A DNA stretch of 64,000 bases from the NCBI RefSeq assembly GCF_900113415.1, contig NZ_FOPH01000009.1, positions 62,001 through 126,000 of the forward strand, written 5' to 3'. Made by a program: the position numbers and the translations under genes. Below the pieces are notes generated by a model that was given only the letters and a program-made list of their open reading frames with translations, was not told the DNA's origin and did not search any database. Source of the DNA: Oribacterium sp. WCC10. Lineage in GTDB: Bacteria; Bacillota; Clostridia; Lachnospirales; Lachnospiraceae. Of the stretch, positions 20,701 through 28,577 are shown piece after piece (positions within the stretch are counted from its first letter, which is position 1; every line of letters starts with the position of its first letter).

Positions 20701-23700
20701 TGGCATTCTCGAAATCACTACCAACCTTGGTTCTTACAAAACCCTCTTTTACGAAGTAATAAAGTCTTCTGCCTTCTGCATCATACTTATCCATAGACCA
20801 ACTATGGCTCCTTGACTTCTGCTCCGATGAGAATCCCTTGAGAACTTCAGTCGCTACCAGATTAACAGACGGATCATCTGCATCACATCTCTGACAAACT
20901 TCAGAATTTAATGTGCTGTAAAGTTTAAGTTCAACCTCCGCATCAACATCCTGTCTTGCAGTCGCCTGCCATGTCTTGGTCGCCTTAACAGTAACCTGAT
21001 CCGTGATGAGGTTTATAAGAGTCTCACCATTAAGTATGAACTGTCCGCCATGGAGCTTAGTATCGTTTGGATTCTCACTATTAGCTCTTCTGATAAGACT
21101 TCTTACATATCTGTTAGAACCACCCTCTGTGTGTTCTTTACCTATATAAACAAGCTGAACACCGTCACCGTTATAAGCTGACAGTACTCCGCTCTTTGGT
21201 AGAACGAGTTTGTAAACTCTGTTTGTTACATCGTTATCATAAGCAGCAAGTGCTCCGCTTGCGAGAAGAGCTTGCTTATATTCGTCATCACCTTCTCCAA
21301 TCTGCTCAGAAATCACTTCATAGACCTGATCCTGGATAGGCGCTCTGTAGGTCCATCTGTCTTCATTGGTTCTCGCATATCTGTAGATGAGAACACTAGG
21401 TGTAGGTCTGTTATTGATGATTTCATCAGTTGCTTCATCCTTCCACAACTTATACATAACATACTGTGTATCACCGGCAAGAATGTTTACGAGCGTTCCA
21501 CCATCGTACACACCATTGATCTTGTTGGAAGCATTTCCTACATTATTATATATAGGCTCATAACGACGATTGGTTATTGTATTTCCATCTACACCTACGT
21601 CTTCTGCAAGAAGCTCAATATTTTTCTGCTTTAAATAGTAATGAACATTGTAATTGCCATCAGAGTATGCATAACCCTTTACCTTGATGGTCCATGTTCC
21701 ATTGTGATTATCTACAACTGAAGCCGCTGTTTCCTCAAAGTCTGTAACCACATAATCGGTTTCTTCTTTATCTTTCCAGATAAATGACAAAGTTGCAGGA
21801 TGTTTGTCGTCTCCCTTTACTACCTTGTAAAGTTCTACGTAATCGTACCACTTATCAATAGATGGTCTGTCGACGTTGTTACCACCTTCATCCTTAAGTG
21901 CATCTATATCATTCCACTGTATTGTTGCAGTGAAGGTTTGGATCTTATAGTTACGAAGAATCGTTCCATTTGAATCCTCGTTTCCATTCTCATCCTCATA
22001 CCTACTGAAGTAATGCTTCTTAAGTTCATCCTCTTCAGCCAGACGATACTTGATAGGCACTGTCTTACCTATCTCACTACCCTTACCGCCGTCTCTTACT
22101 TTTACTTCAACATAGTTTGCAAATAAATCGCTTGCAAAGGTGTAAATGTATTCTGTCGGACTTGAAGTGTTAGCATTTGTCGCTGAAGGTGCCGGAACTG
22201 TTACAGACTGTGCTGCAGTATATCCAAGTACTGTCTGCATTGCATCAGAATCAAGCTTTTTCCATGTACGTCCACCCGGTATCTCAGCATCATCGAGATA
22301 GTACTCAAGATACATAAGGCTATGTACATCTTGCCCGTCTACGACTTTCTTTTTCTCGTCATAAGTCTCTCCGCCGTCTTCCCAAAGCTTTTTAACGGTT
22401 TCGTTTGTAGATCTGCCTTCTACATAGTACTGATTTTCTTTCTTATCAGAATTTTCCTGTTTTCTTAAAAGGTTAACAGCATTATCAACACCGATACCTG
22501 TTCTGATCTGATACTTTGTCCCATCTGCAACGATGTACATGCTCAGATCTTCATCATCGGACTTGACAACAAGATAGTAATCAGTCTGATCTGCCTTAAC
22601 CTTTACAGTAAATGTGTTCTTGCTTCCTACATCTCTTTTAGATTCTGTTCCCTTTGAATCAAGAAGATATGCCTCAAGAACCTTATTGGTGTCAAGTCCA
22701 TCTACCTTGAACTTTATATACTGATTTGCAGCAACATTCTCCACCTTAAGATATATAGGATATGAGATCATCTCTGCATAAACTAGTATAAGCTCAGCAT
22801 CACCTGTTAGTTCTGCACCTGTACCATCAGTTGTCTTATAATTAAAGTCACTGATTAGACTTACATCCTCAACTGTTTGGTTGCCTATCTTTAAACTTGC
22901 TTTTATATATCTGTGTCCGTTTACATTATAAAGTCCGGATACCGAAACAGGATTATCAGGATCATTAAGACTTACGTTATTAGAAGTGTACTCTTCAATA
23001 TCCTTACCCTTTTCATCAATTATCTTTACAGTTAAAGCCGGAACAATATAGTCAACATTAAGCTTCTGATCAGCTGAAAGATTTTTTTCATCTGTGATGT
23101 CTGTTGCAAGGACTATGTTATTAACTTCCTTATCAGCAGCTGCGCTTGCAATCTTAGCCTCCTCACTCTTTGTGATGATACTAAAGCTTGCAATCTTAGC
23201 AGGAACTGTGATGTCCACTTCACCTTTATCGTTAGCAGGGTATGGATTATCTCCGTCCTCTGTTCTAACGATAACCTGTTCGTTAGCATTAAGGCCTTCT
23301 AATGAATAAACGATATCATCATTGTCAGCAGGTACAAAAGTTTCTCCACCCTTTGTTATGTTCTGACCAACACTGTATGCATATGTCTTTACGTTAGTGA
23401 TATCAAACTTTGTAGGAGCAGTAGAAATATTGGACATAACCTGTCCTGCTACATCACCTGTATCAGAGACGATTGTATAATCCGGATTTTGGTATTCCTT
23501 AGGACTGATGGACAGAATGTCAGTTGATACTACTGTAAATGACTTAGCGCTGGCAGCAACGCTGAATTCCTTCTTTTCATCATTCTCTGAAGTAATGATA
23601 AGCGGCTCACTTGCATTGCCATCCTTATCAGTGATGACGATAGTAGCCTTACCACCATTGCTTCCAAATCCTGAAAGCTCATATGTAACATCGCCGGTAA

Positions 23701-25417
23701 GGTCTGTTGTTGTCTGCTCAACATAGAAAGTATCATTAAGTGACCAATATACGCTCTTATGCGTTGCGTTTTCACTTTTTTCACCATCCTCAATAGTTGA
23801 TGATACACTGTACTCTTTTCCGTTTCTCTTAAGCTTATTTACTGAAAGAGATATTCCGTCTGAATCCGAAACAAGACCAAGTGCTGTATCAGCCGGAACA
23901 TCAAAATTTGCAGAATCTTTCTTGTTTGAAGTTAAAAATGCTTCAAGCTCTGCTCTGTTACCCGAAAGAGTATCTACATAACTCTTGAACTGGTCCTCAT
24001 CAATATCAAGATTCTTTGCAGCGATTCTTACGTCCTCAATTGAACCGTTGGAATCAGAAAGCTCTACTGTAAGTAAATCTCCATCCTGAACGCTAAATGA
24101 TTCACTTGAGAGATCTACATAGTATCCCTTTACATTAGCTTTATCTGAATAGAAAGCAATCGTATATACAGAGAAGTCCTCTGTGTTTACACTGAGTTCA
24201 CCGTCAGCTGATACATTGATACTGTCATCTGACTCAGGAGCGTCTTCAGGCTTCTCATCAACGACAGATGCCTCGTCAGGTTCTTCTGCCTTGATAAGCT
24301 CAGGAACCTCAAGCTTCTCCTCTGACTCATCCTGTCCGAAGAAAGAAGCCATCGAATCAACTACATTCTCTATCCATGTATCCTTATCGTCATCAGCCTT
24401 GGCTGCCTTTTCGACATCTTCCTTATCAATATCCTTGAAGTGATATACAGATACATACTTGTCCTCTGACTCAGCAACATCGAGGATCGCTTTTGACTTA
24501 AAAGTGATATTTACTTTTCTGTCGCCTTCGGTAACAGGATCAAGTTCCTCATTATCAGCATTCACAACCTTGATGTCATATGAAAAAGTATTGTCGATGA
24601 TCTTGTTATCATCGAGAGCCTTTCCAACTGCTTCATCGATCTTTAAGTTGTTACTGTCCTTTGTGATCTTCTCAACCTTGAGACTACTGTCATTAGGAAA
24701 TACTCCTGCGGGTGCCTTAACGGTGATCTCTACATCATCATCTGACCATGTAGCCGAAAACTCCTGAGCATCCTCGTCCATCACCTCTACGCTTATTGTC
24801 GGAAGTTCAGAATCGAACAGAACATACTTTGTTTCATTCTTAACTATAGCCGCAAAGCGATATACACCTGCTTCCTTCGGATTGTACTCTCCACCGAAGC
24901 TTTCATCACTCTCCCATGAAAGAGGGAGCTTGATAACAGTGTATCCCGTAAGATCAAGGCCTGTTTCATCTTCTATTTCCCTGATCGATGGTTTTTCTTC
25001 ACCCGAGAGAAGCTTCTTAACCGCTTCCTTCTGATCATCTGTAATGAAATCAATGCTCTTGCTTATGATTGATCTCGTTGCAGTACTTGCGGTTGAAATC
25101 TCTTCATCATCGACCTCACTCGCAGACGCATTCTCTGTATTGACGTCTGCGTCTTCATCGATCTCCGCTTCTGCATCACAGGCCAGGGCATACATGGTCT
25201 TTGGCAGTTCAATCTTTGACTTTGGCGTACCAAATTCCACGGCCTGATATGCCACATCCTCCGGCAGATCGGCCAATACCTTTACTGCGTAACTCGATAT
25301 GGTATGCACTGCCGAGCTTTCCATCGCATAGCCGGAAAGACCGGCATTAAAGCCGGACTCAATAACCATAAGTACGCACAATACCAGTGAAAGTAATTGC
25401 TTCGTTAGCTTATTCAT
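11792..25417 (-). CDS. Giant wall-anchored surface protein with about 21 Cna-B-like domains
   Basis: The 4541-residue protein starts with a signal peptide (MNKLTKQLLSLVLCVLMVIE). An acidic stretch and a region without clear repeats follow (to about residue 1150). From about 1160 to 4440 there are about 21 Cna-B-type beta-sandwich domains, each starting with a KxW motif (such as VTKMWDDD, AEVSKVWTDQ, IARKYWDTD) and carrying RP...V.L.R and Y.V.E. motifs. Such domains often form lysine-asparagine isopeptide bonds and act as stiff stalks. The C-terminus has a Gly/Ser-rich linker, a variant sorting signal PAKTGD near residue 4502, a membrane helix and a KKKEKHNTV tail, so a sortase probably fixes it to the wall. 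The ligand is unknown. The reading frame is intact over 13.6 kb. ATG follows GTGGGGAAAG. Confidence 0.93.
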   Translation of the reverse strand: MNKLTKQLLSLVLCVLMVIESGFNAGLSGYAMESSAVHTISSYAVKVLADLPEDVAYQAVEFGTPKSKIELPKTMYALACDAEAEIDEDADVNTENASASEVDDEEISTASTATRSIISKSIDFITDDQKEAVKKLLSGEEKPSIREIEDETGLDLTGYTVIKLPLSWESDESFGGEYNPKEAGVYRFAAIVKNETKYVLFDSELPTISVEVMDEDAQEFSATWSDDDVEITVKAPAGVFPNDSSLKVEKITKDSNNLKIDEAVGKALDDNKIIDNTFSYDIKVVNADNEELDPVTEGDRKVNITFKSKAILDVAESEDKYVSVYHFKDIDKEDVEKAAKADDDKDTWIENVVDSMASFFGQDESEEKLEVPELIKAEEPDEASVVDEKPEDAPESDDSINVSADGELSVNTEDFSVYTIAFYSDKANVKGYYVDLSSESFSVQDGDLLTVELSDSNGSIEDVRIAAKNLDIDEDQFKSYVDTLSGNRAELEAFLTSNKKDSANFDVPADTALGLVSDSDGISLSVNKLKRNGKEYSVSSTIEDGEKSENATHKSVYWSLNDTFYVEQTTTDLTGDVTYELSGFGSNGGKATIVITDKDGNASEPLIITSENDEKKEFSVAASAKSFTVVSTDILSISPKEYQNPDYTIVSDTGDVAGQVMSNISTAPTKFDITNVKTYAYSVGQNITKGGETFVPADNDDIVYSLEGLNANEQVIVRTEDGDNPYPANDKGEVDITVPAKIASFSIITKSEEAKIASAAADKEVNNIVLATDITDEKNLSADQKLNVDYIVPALTVKIIDEKGKDIEEYTSNNVSLNDPDNPVSVSGLYNVNGHRYIKASLKIGNQTVEDVSLISDFNYKTTDGTGAELTGDAELILVYAEMISYPIYLKVENVAANQYIKFKVDGLDTNKVLEAYLLDSKGTESKRDVGSKNTFTVKVKADQTDYYLVVKSDDEDLSMYIVADGTKYQIRTGIGVDNAVNLLRKQENSDKKENQYYVEGRSTNETVKKLWEDGGETYDEKKKVVDGQDVHSLMYLEYYLDDAEIPGGRTWKKLDSDAMQTVLGYTAAQSVTVPAPSATNANTSSPTEYIYTFASDLFANYVEVKVRDGGKGSEIGKTVPIKYRLAEEDELKKHYFSRYEDENGNEDSNGTILRNYKIQTFTATIQWNDIDALKDEGGNNVDRPSIDKWYDYVELYKVVKGDDKHPATLSFIWKDKEETDYVVTDFEETAASVVDNHNGTWTIKVKGYAYSDGNYNVHYYLKQKNIELLAEDVGVDGNTITNRRYEPIYNNVGNASNKINGVYDGGTLVNILAGDTQYVMYKLWKDEATDEIINNRPTPSVLIYRYARTNEDRWTYRAPIQDQVYEVISEQIGEGDDEYKQALLASGALAAYDNDVTNRVYKLVLPKSGVLSAYNGDGVQLVYIGKEHTEGGSNRYVRSLIRRANSENPNDTKLHGGQFILNGETLINLITDQVTVKATKTWQATARQDVDAEVELKLYSTLNSEVCQRCDADDPSVNLVATEVLKGFSSEQKSRSHSWSMDKYDAEGRRLYYFVKEGFVRTKVGSDFENATEEKPKVDGPTYYLTDDGYRYVQEVTTNQNTDGNVDISITNRLVGNAQIKVTKRFKGGISQIDADNGEAKVNFDVFQNNNKIGVISKTYKEGSVICRIGDDGQMIYTPITDLAQLKTDFTDVIIVDRYDDDNDAMTLTQDFSSFTDLLPRYDPNGAEYTYSVFEHRDEAEAHGYYPTYQNKITEAVYTTETSDTDIRPHIKGRDKYLIDEIKIENGTGADNYITVYKEWLDGEESEKRQSVSFVLQHKKEGENAWVTVSTPSTIDPTAKEYSKYSFMEIPESVKKEFIDWRGDNRKEGEKYSPYNGSGDFRVIETHVGKNEVHYYTGKVKNTVVDDVIENCDNDREKYSLDYEDYYLGHDWNQYNGVKASFSDLQKVVDEDGNKYEDDDYGFVQGDYFDYDVLICNSKSAKGRYVNYQYTEDGNVIGNRNFDFAISNVRVGVIYIDIEKEWVDGRMAGTARPDSLKLQIKIGEKTKYEETKTVELTSPATGSNIWTAKLGPLRKYDEKGKLINYNPHLVANSGKYEEFIYNAGREEERDKYTNAYVMSGDTTAEFKPGHDHHTGDRYSFAIKNTLAGTITPIVNKFWEDYDYDENDNYKQNKRPDIYVNLYRRYTDGSKDSNGNPIWHCETLDKVSYIDYDWETIFDIKTHNWWQVRYNPQSRFTSDFYEYEYYIGETYASENTNEYAEIGAFQGSPKYTDDTHNVAIFPYEDEDHRFKPVEIDGKTVVAARVALDEDNAGTLVNRPRNKRTVKGVKIYELLPTGYSNKNLPDIELELWRRPYGEPKGSNKEEKVPEYDITTDLMGQEDLEKKEGTNLVAVLKGANELYKRNFTFYKGNKTEDDSDKVQAYVPKYDDTGRPYTYFVKEADTYSILGAKGDADTEERIKVLHATYDFEVVPDDTLTNGIKAVNKYKETRNYSVKFYKKWDGFDPENDYDKKYLNAVHGNEKPQIIVRLYRYLQDSDGNIINGTGELIDEDGVLVNKNLKRVDENGKEIGDYTEKTLYYDSNKLTEQDWSNLVYYAPNLNPYKYVVSEKAEEEYISNPKEFPYTRPYDVYRATVETNGSSVDLKEAKINSQDDKPKPIKTGEKPKVTFDDTTTKDGKSTMDQRTVVRHDSKWYGYDVEVDGSYNLVTHQGNGNAGIINKYRKDRFPLKILKVWSPEKSDYDGIEIIPNEIEFTLYRLYDKGSLSDKEKIHTFKLKGDEWIATTSQLLKYEPTRGLYYRYYVEEEKRSSWNGIEPFVIETEDNHFWNSGKSKDGSKKGVVYPDGGVDGTNPKSGVFVDENNNVITVTGRKNVFKTIDLHAVKKFKNGNNGEEISPDNLKDLYKKNAIPKSITYRIYYQIQDGKQTGWTLLTKGGTPVSMDSDSLFNPDDGTYSLATKTGLLPYAYDSENDTYREIKYRAVEYSVKYPGGEEITRTEPSIANELSGKIDKTTGFSEFSKIESVYDVKGDIKDKDGKIVEKNPYYFETTVTNTLDLARLDVTKVWDKEVRGFNTKVNSVTFKLQRKTDEVNAKWEDVYSGTSLMEQTIEHDATEHTASFTYLPAKDKKGNAYTYRAVETKVTLKNGTVKDVSSDTTADGINQTGGMVSYKYTAVNGTDKAEGVYSEVITTKATNTYRLGNISVTKNWEDTNNKYKMRPKEIWVKLIASVPMKDDGGNLNQNSEGYTLESMPLNKTNNWKASWSELPICDADGGKITYTLKEYVIDKNNQEVIINSYDATSLIEVEGETEKQGNESNPVTVVEDGTTQVKFTNTIATTSYLVEKYWDTDVTDPTRAFDDGVKRKVTVALNKYQKGQGTLDDPDWVQVCTYTDDDTNGTPVTAVLEESNKYKYEWTDLPARNEDGSLCRYKAVEQIVDLIATSSTLCYVANRAVNEIDGIKFKETGVVGGFNYEAEELKTENKSVLKNILKKGDFSVTKMWDDDKNRDGIRPDKVTFHLQRKLKSDPNEEKYWVTLPEKTFDRTIENQLQAGEGNWTTATWSNLPVQNAYGENFVYRVVEDNADGYVLRLYNGEYSVVQRIINAIKEFTEPVRAFFYKLITGKDMADYVDKGTELTEGEAVNVKYVNIHDLETVDAEVSKVWTDQNDKYGERPLTLEVTLYAEYLNPDTKATESEIVKSFELADGKTVKLDNPVTLNEKNGWKASWSNLPKYKRGFRQTEITYVVKERKVNGYTEEKSETVPVNVNTETGKTVRFDTLIENKVSTTSVIARKYWDTDETDKTDANSEFKRFVNVALQYTSDGNNWKAVKNYLVDGKRVSSGTDMTAVLSKDNDYSFLWDDLPVYDKDGKKLTYRAVETSIETVKIVDGKEVRKVNKLDAETHVVGGYNYHFEPITAENGTFVASLSNILKKGDYTITKVWDDDDDRDNDRPDTVTFHLQRKIDSDADWKTLDTNKFDRTIKNQKGVKTGAWSIATWSDLPVENAEGDAYSYRAVEDAVTFYTPGVHDAATGKVVDAANDKGTNLSEKNTVISTYSNIHKLRTVDITAAKKWDDSDDKYGDRPKNVTVTLYARYTGADGKAVEEAVKNIELADGNDVKFNNDVVLSASNNWTVTWTGLPEYKRGLKGAKITYVVKEKAVDGYTVSIADKHTDGVYGKTPSKFEFVITNKLNPVDIVVRKNWANEFAGIGKGVTGAEVVLQRKTGATDWTNVYETVNGQSSLMIHVINKTDSSWTVTDLPQYDSDGNKYSYRAVESRIILADGSRVNVNDDNLVKGTVGGYVYTSTTEATNTGFRTDITNRMETASLKVSKIWDDENNKSGKRPNEIKVNLKTLIVVNGNTKEISIDGIVTNVTLSANNNWTDTTTWADVPVFTAEGKRIYYVLSEENISGYNASYSSKTYGQSAITGSGIEATSVYLESGQTSEVEFTNYNRTGGGNSGGGSSRSSSSGGSDSSNDSTPPDDGRVLGVDRDAPDGPDEPRVLGANRTPAKTGDMSNMMIYGIVSIFSLAVLGVWYHVYKKKEKHNTV
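12430..16260 (-). repeat. Higher-order A-B-C super-repeat of Cna-B domains
   Basis: In the C-terminal third of the giant protein the domains recur in threes. Type A domains (VTKVWD with VTFHLQRK-like strands) begin near reverse-strand positions 16260, 14955, 13635 and 12472, about 435, 440 and 390 residues apart. Each of the first three is followed by a type B domain (DKYG.RP motif) and a type C domain (KYWDTD or KNW). This suggests duplication of a three-domain unit. Confidence 0.7.
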
Positions 25418-25451
25418 TTGCTTTCCCCACTCATAAATAAATTCTATACCC

Positions 25452-25472
25452 TATAAGATATACTATCTTATA
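25452..25472. promoter_or_regulatory. Perfect 21-bp palindrome at the giant protein promoter
   Basis: Nine-base arms TATAAGATA and TATCTTATA flank a TAC spacer, 35 to 55 bases before the start codon. It falls just after the predicted transcription start (near 25475), a position suited to a repressor. Confidence 0.55.
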
Positions 25473-25481
25473 CTAGTTAAA

Positions 25482-25511
25482 ATTTTAGCACCAAAATAAT
25501 CATAGCAGCAA
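25482..25511 (-). promoter_or_regulatory. Putative promoter of the giant surface protein gene
   Basis: On the reverse strand TTGCTG (25506-25511) is followed after 18 bases by TAAAAT (25482-25487). The surrounding 230 bases are AT-rich and hold no gene. Other AT-rich hexamers nearby make this assignment tentative. Confidence 0.4.
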
Positions 25512-25650
25512 TTATTTTTAATGAATTAAATTAGGAAAATTCAAACTTTTGTAAACAAAATTACTAAATTTCGTAGCAAAATGTAATTTTTTAAGCATTT
25601 GCGATATTATCACTATCATATAGAGATTTTTATGGCTCTATTTAAAACGC

Positions 25651-25683
25651 AAAAAAAGAGCGTGGTTTTTAAGCCACACTCTT
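25651..25683 (-). terminator. Terminator of the PAS-EAL-GGDEF gene
   Basis: The stem AAGAGCGTGG (25656-25665) pairs with CCACACTCTT (25674-25683) with one mismatch. Seven A bases (25651-25657) give a U-tract on the reverse strand. It is 47 bases after the stop codon of the reverse-strand gene ending at 25730. Confidence 0.85.
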
Positions 25684-25729
25684 CCTTATTTAACTTATCA
25701 TTACTGACTCTTTATCTGAACCGGATTCC

Positions 25730-28330
25730 TCATGCCTGTCCATTCCTGAATACATAGTCAGGTTCAAGACAGTCATCATATATAGTGTATCCGTCTCTTG
25801 TCGTATTCTTTGTATGATAAAGCGCTATATCAGCTTTCTCATACAAATCATTGGTGAATCCCTGTGGTGAAAATGCTATACCGGCGCTTATGGAAACCTT
25901 TGGAATATCCGAATCCGGATTCTTCAATGCCTGATTGATAGCACATATCTTGTCCACCAGCATCTGAGTATCCTTATCTTCTATACCTGTCATGATGATA
26001 CAGAATTCATCGCCTCCCATACGGATGATATGATCGGACAAACGGAATTCCTTTCTGAGATACGATGCAAGCCACTTCAGCACCAGATCTCCCATGCCAT
26101 GACCGTAAGTATCGTTAATCTGTTTGAACCTGTCCACATCAAGAAGAATATATGCTATGGCCATGTCTGTGTTCTTCAGAATCTCAGTGTACTTATCATA
26201 AGCAGTACGATTAAGTACGCCTGTAAGCGCATCATGTTCAATCTTAAACTGCAGTATCGCCTGTTCATTCTTCTCTCTGTTGATATCTTCAATCGCAAGA
26301 GAAGCTCTGAGAGCATTTCCGTTCTCATCTGTCTTTGATGCTGCAATAAGAATACGGAACCACTTTTTGTCACTTCCCAGATACTCCATGGAAATGAAGG
26401 TATTGCCCTTCATTCTGTCCGGCATAGTAGCTACGTCCATGAAATGATTGACCTTTTCCTGATATTCTTCGGAAACGTAGGTCTTGATAAACATCTCTTT
26501 GGCAAGTTCATAGGGCTGTTGATTCATCCCCAACATATCCTTCATGTAATCTGTCATGATAAGCGGAATGAATTCATGATTCTTAAATATGATATGTATA
26601 AGGCCGAAATATATCTTTGACATATCAAAAAGTACGTCCTTATACTCCATCTCAGTCTTTTTACTCTTATCGATGATTCGTGTAGTATAAAGAACTTTAT
26701 CCGCATGACCATCATGATCACGGCTCAGCGTAAAGAAAGCCGCAGTGGTCCATCCGTTCATGGCTCCCACAAAATCCATCTCAATATAGTCTTTATCCGC
26801 CAGGCGTTCTATCAATGTCGCCGGATTGGTGAAATTCATGATGGCAGACATATATTCTGAAGTTGTGAATGTACGCATAATAGCGGGCATCACATCGCTT
26901 ATGCGCCCTGACTCTCCCAAAAATCTGTGAAGCGCATAAGTTGTCTTAAGTTCTTTATAACTATCTGTCGAAAGATCAAGCAGATAGATACTATTATATA
27001 TAGAAGAAATTGCATAAAATGTTTTCTGTTCTTCTGTCAGGTCCTCATCATCGGTGAAGGTTTCGTACTTATCAAATTTTCTAACGTCTGCCTCCAATGT
27101 ACTCTTATCTGCGTATGTATCATCAAGATCGTGAGATACTTCCACAGGCGTATGATCCGACGGCTTTCCATAATCATAGTAGTATCCCTGAATAATCTCG
27201 CAACCTACAGACTTTAAAAATTCCAACTGTTCTTCGGTCTCAATTCCCTTGGCAAGAGTATGAATACCAAGGCTTTTACTCATATTGATAATAGGCTTCA
27301 ACATGCTTCGAGACTTGATATCGAAGTTCTCCATATATCCTATATCTATAAGCAAGCCATCGAATTCATATTCACGCATAGTATTGAGTGAAGAATGCTC
27401 ATTACCGAAATCATCTATCAGAATATGGAAGCCATTGTCTCTAAGACGTCTTATCTCACGTTTAAACAGCTCAGGATCCGAGTTCAATGTTGTCTCACTT
27501 ATCTCTATAAAGAAATAGTCTCTTGGAAGACTGTACTCCTCTGTAATCCTGATAAGCTCCTCGCAAGGGTCAAAGGTCAGGAAATCATTGTGAGAAAGAT
27601 TGAACGATATCGGTGCCTTATTGCTACAGTCTATCTTGCCTGATACGATGTCTCTGGCAATCTGTCTCATCACGAATCTATCCAGAATGTATGTAAGCTT
27701 ATATTCCTCAAGAATAGGTACAAACTGTCCCGGCAGAAGCATGCCGTACTTTGGATCCACCCATCTGGACAAAGCTTCATATCCGCAAAGTTTCCCTGAA
27801 GTTGTGATGAACTTAGGCTGATAGTAGATCTTGATATAGTTATCTCTCACTGCCTGATCAATGGTATTGAGCACATACTCTCTTCCGGACAGTTCAAGAT
27901 TCATTCCTGCCACGCCCAGATCAACAGCCTTCAGATCTGTCCTGTTGACGTTCATAGTTACTACTACCAACTGTCCCTCTTTTTTTGAGTTATAAAACCT
28001 GCCCTGAATATCAACGTACTTTATGATTCCGGAATGGCTTCTGATTCTGAAACTGACTTTGCTGAAGCCCTGTTTTTCCGCCATCTGAGACGAAATGTTG
28101 GCCTCTGTGATTCTCAGATCCGCAGGGAATATCATCCCCTTGAAAGTACCGTCAGTCAGCTCACGAAAGTCCTCTTCACTCTCACAGTCATATATATTCA
28201 GAACCGAAGCATTGGCAAATACCAATTCCCCGGTATTGTCCGCTCTATATATAAAAAAGCCGCTATCAATAGCAGAAAGCCCTTCTAAAAGATAGCTTTT
28301 TGATAAATCGGCTTCAAATATTTGTCCCAT
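25730..28330 (-). CDS. PAS-EAL-PAS-GGDEF cyclic di-GMP signalling protein
   Basis: The 866-residue soluble protein has a PAS domain (about 10-130), an EAL domain (about 150-400), a second PAS-like region (about 560-690) and a C-terminal GGDEF domain (about 700-855). GGDEF is intact (IIRMGGDEFCII) with an RxxD inhibitory site (RLSD) five residues before it, so it should be a product-inhibited diguanylate cyclase. The EAL domain keeps YEALSRW, EISE and IDDFG. However, the usual LKID lysine is replaced (GLLIDIGY) and AEGVE reads AKGIE, so phosphodiesterase activity is doubtful. EAL before GGDEF is the reverse of the commoner order. No membrane segment is seen. It is monocistronic with its own promoter and terminator. 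Confidence 0.9.
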   Translation of the reverse strand: MGQIFEADLSKSYLLEGLSAIDSGFFIYRADNTGELVFANASVLNIYDCESEEDFRELTDGTFKGMIFPADLRITEANISSQMAEKQGFSKVSFRIRSHSGIIKYVDIQGRFYNSKKEGQLVVVTMNVNRTDLKAVDLGVAGMNLELSGREYVLNTIDQAVRDNYIKIYYQPKFITTSGKLCGYEALSRWVDPKYGMLLPGQFVPILEEYKLTYILDRFVMRQIARDIVSGKIDCSNKAPISFNLSHNDFLTFDPCEELIRITEEYSLPRDYFFIEISETTLNSDPELFKREIRRLRDNGFHILIDDFGNEHSSLNTMREYEFDGLLIDIGYMENFDIKSRSMLKPIINMSKSLGIHTLAKGIETEEQLEFLKSVGCEIIQGYYYDYGKPSDHTPVEVSHDLDDTYADKSTLEADVRKFDKYETFTDDEDLTEEQKTFYAISSIYNSIYLLDLSTDSYKELKTTYALHRFLGESGRISDVMPAIMRTFTTSEYMSAIMNFTNPATLIERLADKDYIEMDFVGAMNGWTTAAFFTLSRDHDGHADKVLYTTRIIDKSKKTEMEYKDVLFDMSKIYFGLIHIIFKNHEFIPLIMTDYMKDMLGMNQQPYELAKEMFIKTYVSEEYQEKVNHFMDVATMPDRMKGNTFISMEYLGSDKKWFRILIAASKTDENGNALRASLAIEDINREKNEQAILQFKIEHDALTGVLNRTAYDKYTEILKNTDMAIAYILLDVDRFKQINDTYGHGMGDLVLKWLASYLRKEFRLSDHIIRMGGDEFCIIMTGIEDKDTQMLVDKICAINQALKNPDSDIPKVSISAGIAFSPQGFTNDLYEKADIALYHTKNTTRDGYTIYDDCLEPDYVFRNGQA

Positions 28331-28370
28331 CCCAATAATCTCCCCTAAAGCAGCGTTTCACCCGATATAT

Positions 28371-28384
28371 GTCAATCGATTGAC
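28371..28384. promoter_or_regulatory. 14-bp palindrome in the leader of the PAS-EAL-GGDEF gene
   Basis: GTCAATCGATTGAC is a perfect palindrome 41 bases before the start codon and downstream of the predicted promoter. A second inverted repeat (ATGCGC...GCGCAT, 28402-28432) lies between it and the promoter. It may be an operator or a leader hairpin. Confidence 0.4.
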
Positions 28385-28439
28385 TCAAGTGACGTAACTT
28401 AAATGCGCCCTCATCCACACCGTCAGAGCGCATAACGTT

Positions 28440-28468
28440 ATTATACATATTTAAGGGAAAATATACAA
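28440..28468 (-). promoter_or_regulatory. Sigma-A-type promoter of the PAS-EAL-GGDEF gene
   Basis: On the reverse strand TTGTAT (28463-28468), a 17-base spacer and a perfect TATAAT (28440-28445) are present. The start would lie near 28433, giving a leader of about 100 bases. Confidence 0.65.
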
Positions 28469-28510
28469 AGACAAATGTAGTGTATACATTCTGACATGAG
28501 TTGCGAAGAA

Positions 28511-28548
28511 ACCGGTATGATAAGGTTCATGATTGCTTATCATACCGG
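28511..28548 (-). terminator. Terminator of the GH105 gene
   Basis: CCGGTATGATAAG (28512-28524) pairs perfectly with CTTATCATACCGG (28536-28548). On the reverse strand TTTCTT follows. It starts 30 bases after the stop codon of the GH105 gene. Confidence 0.75.
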
Positions 28549-28577
28549 CTGAATTGTCCATTCTTTCTAATTATTTA

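Noticed and set aside
28331-28440. Cyclic di-GMP riboswitch in the leader of the PAS-EAL-GGDEF gene
   Set aside because: The leader has two palindromes but none of the conserved GEMM bases.
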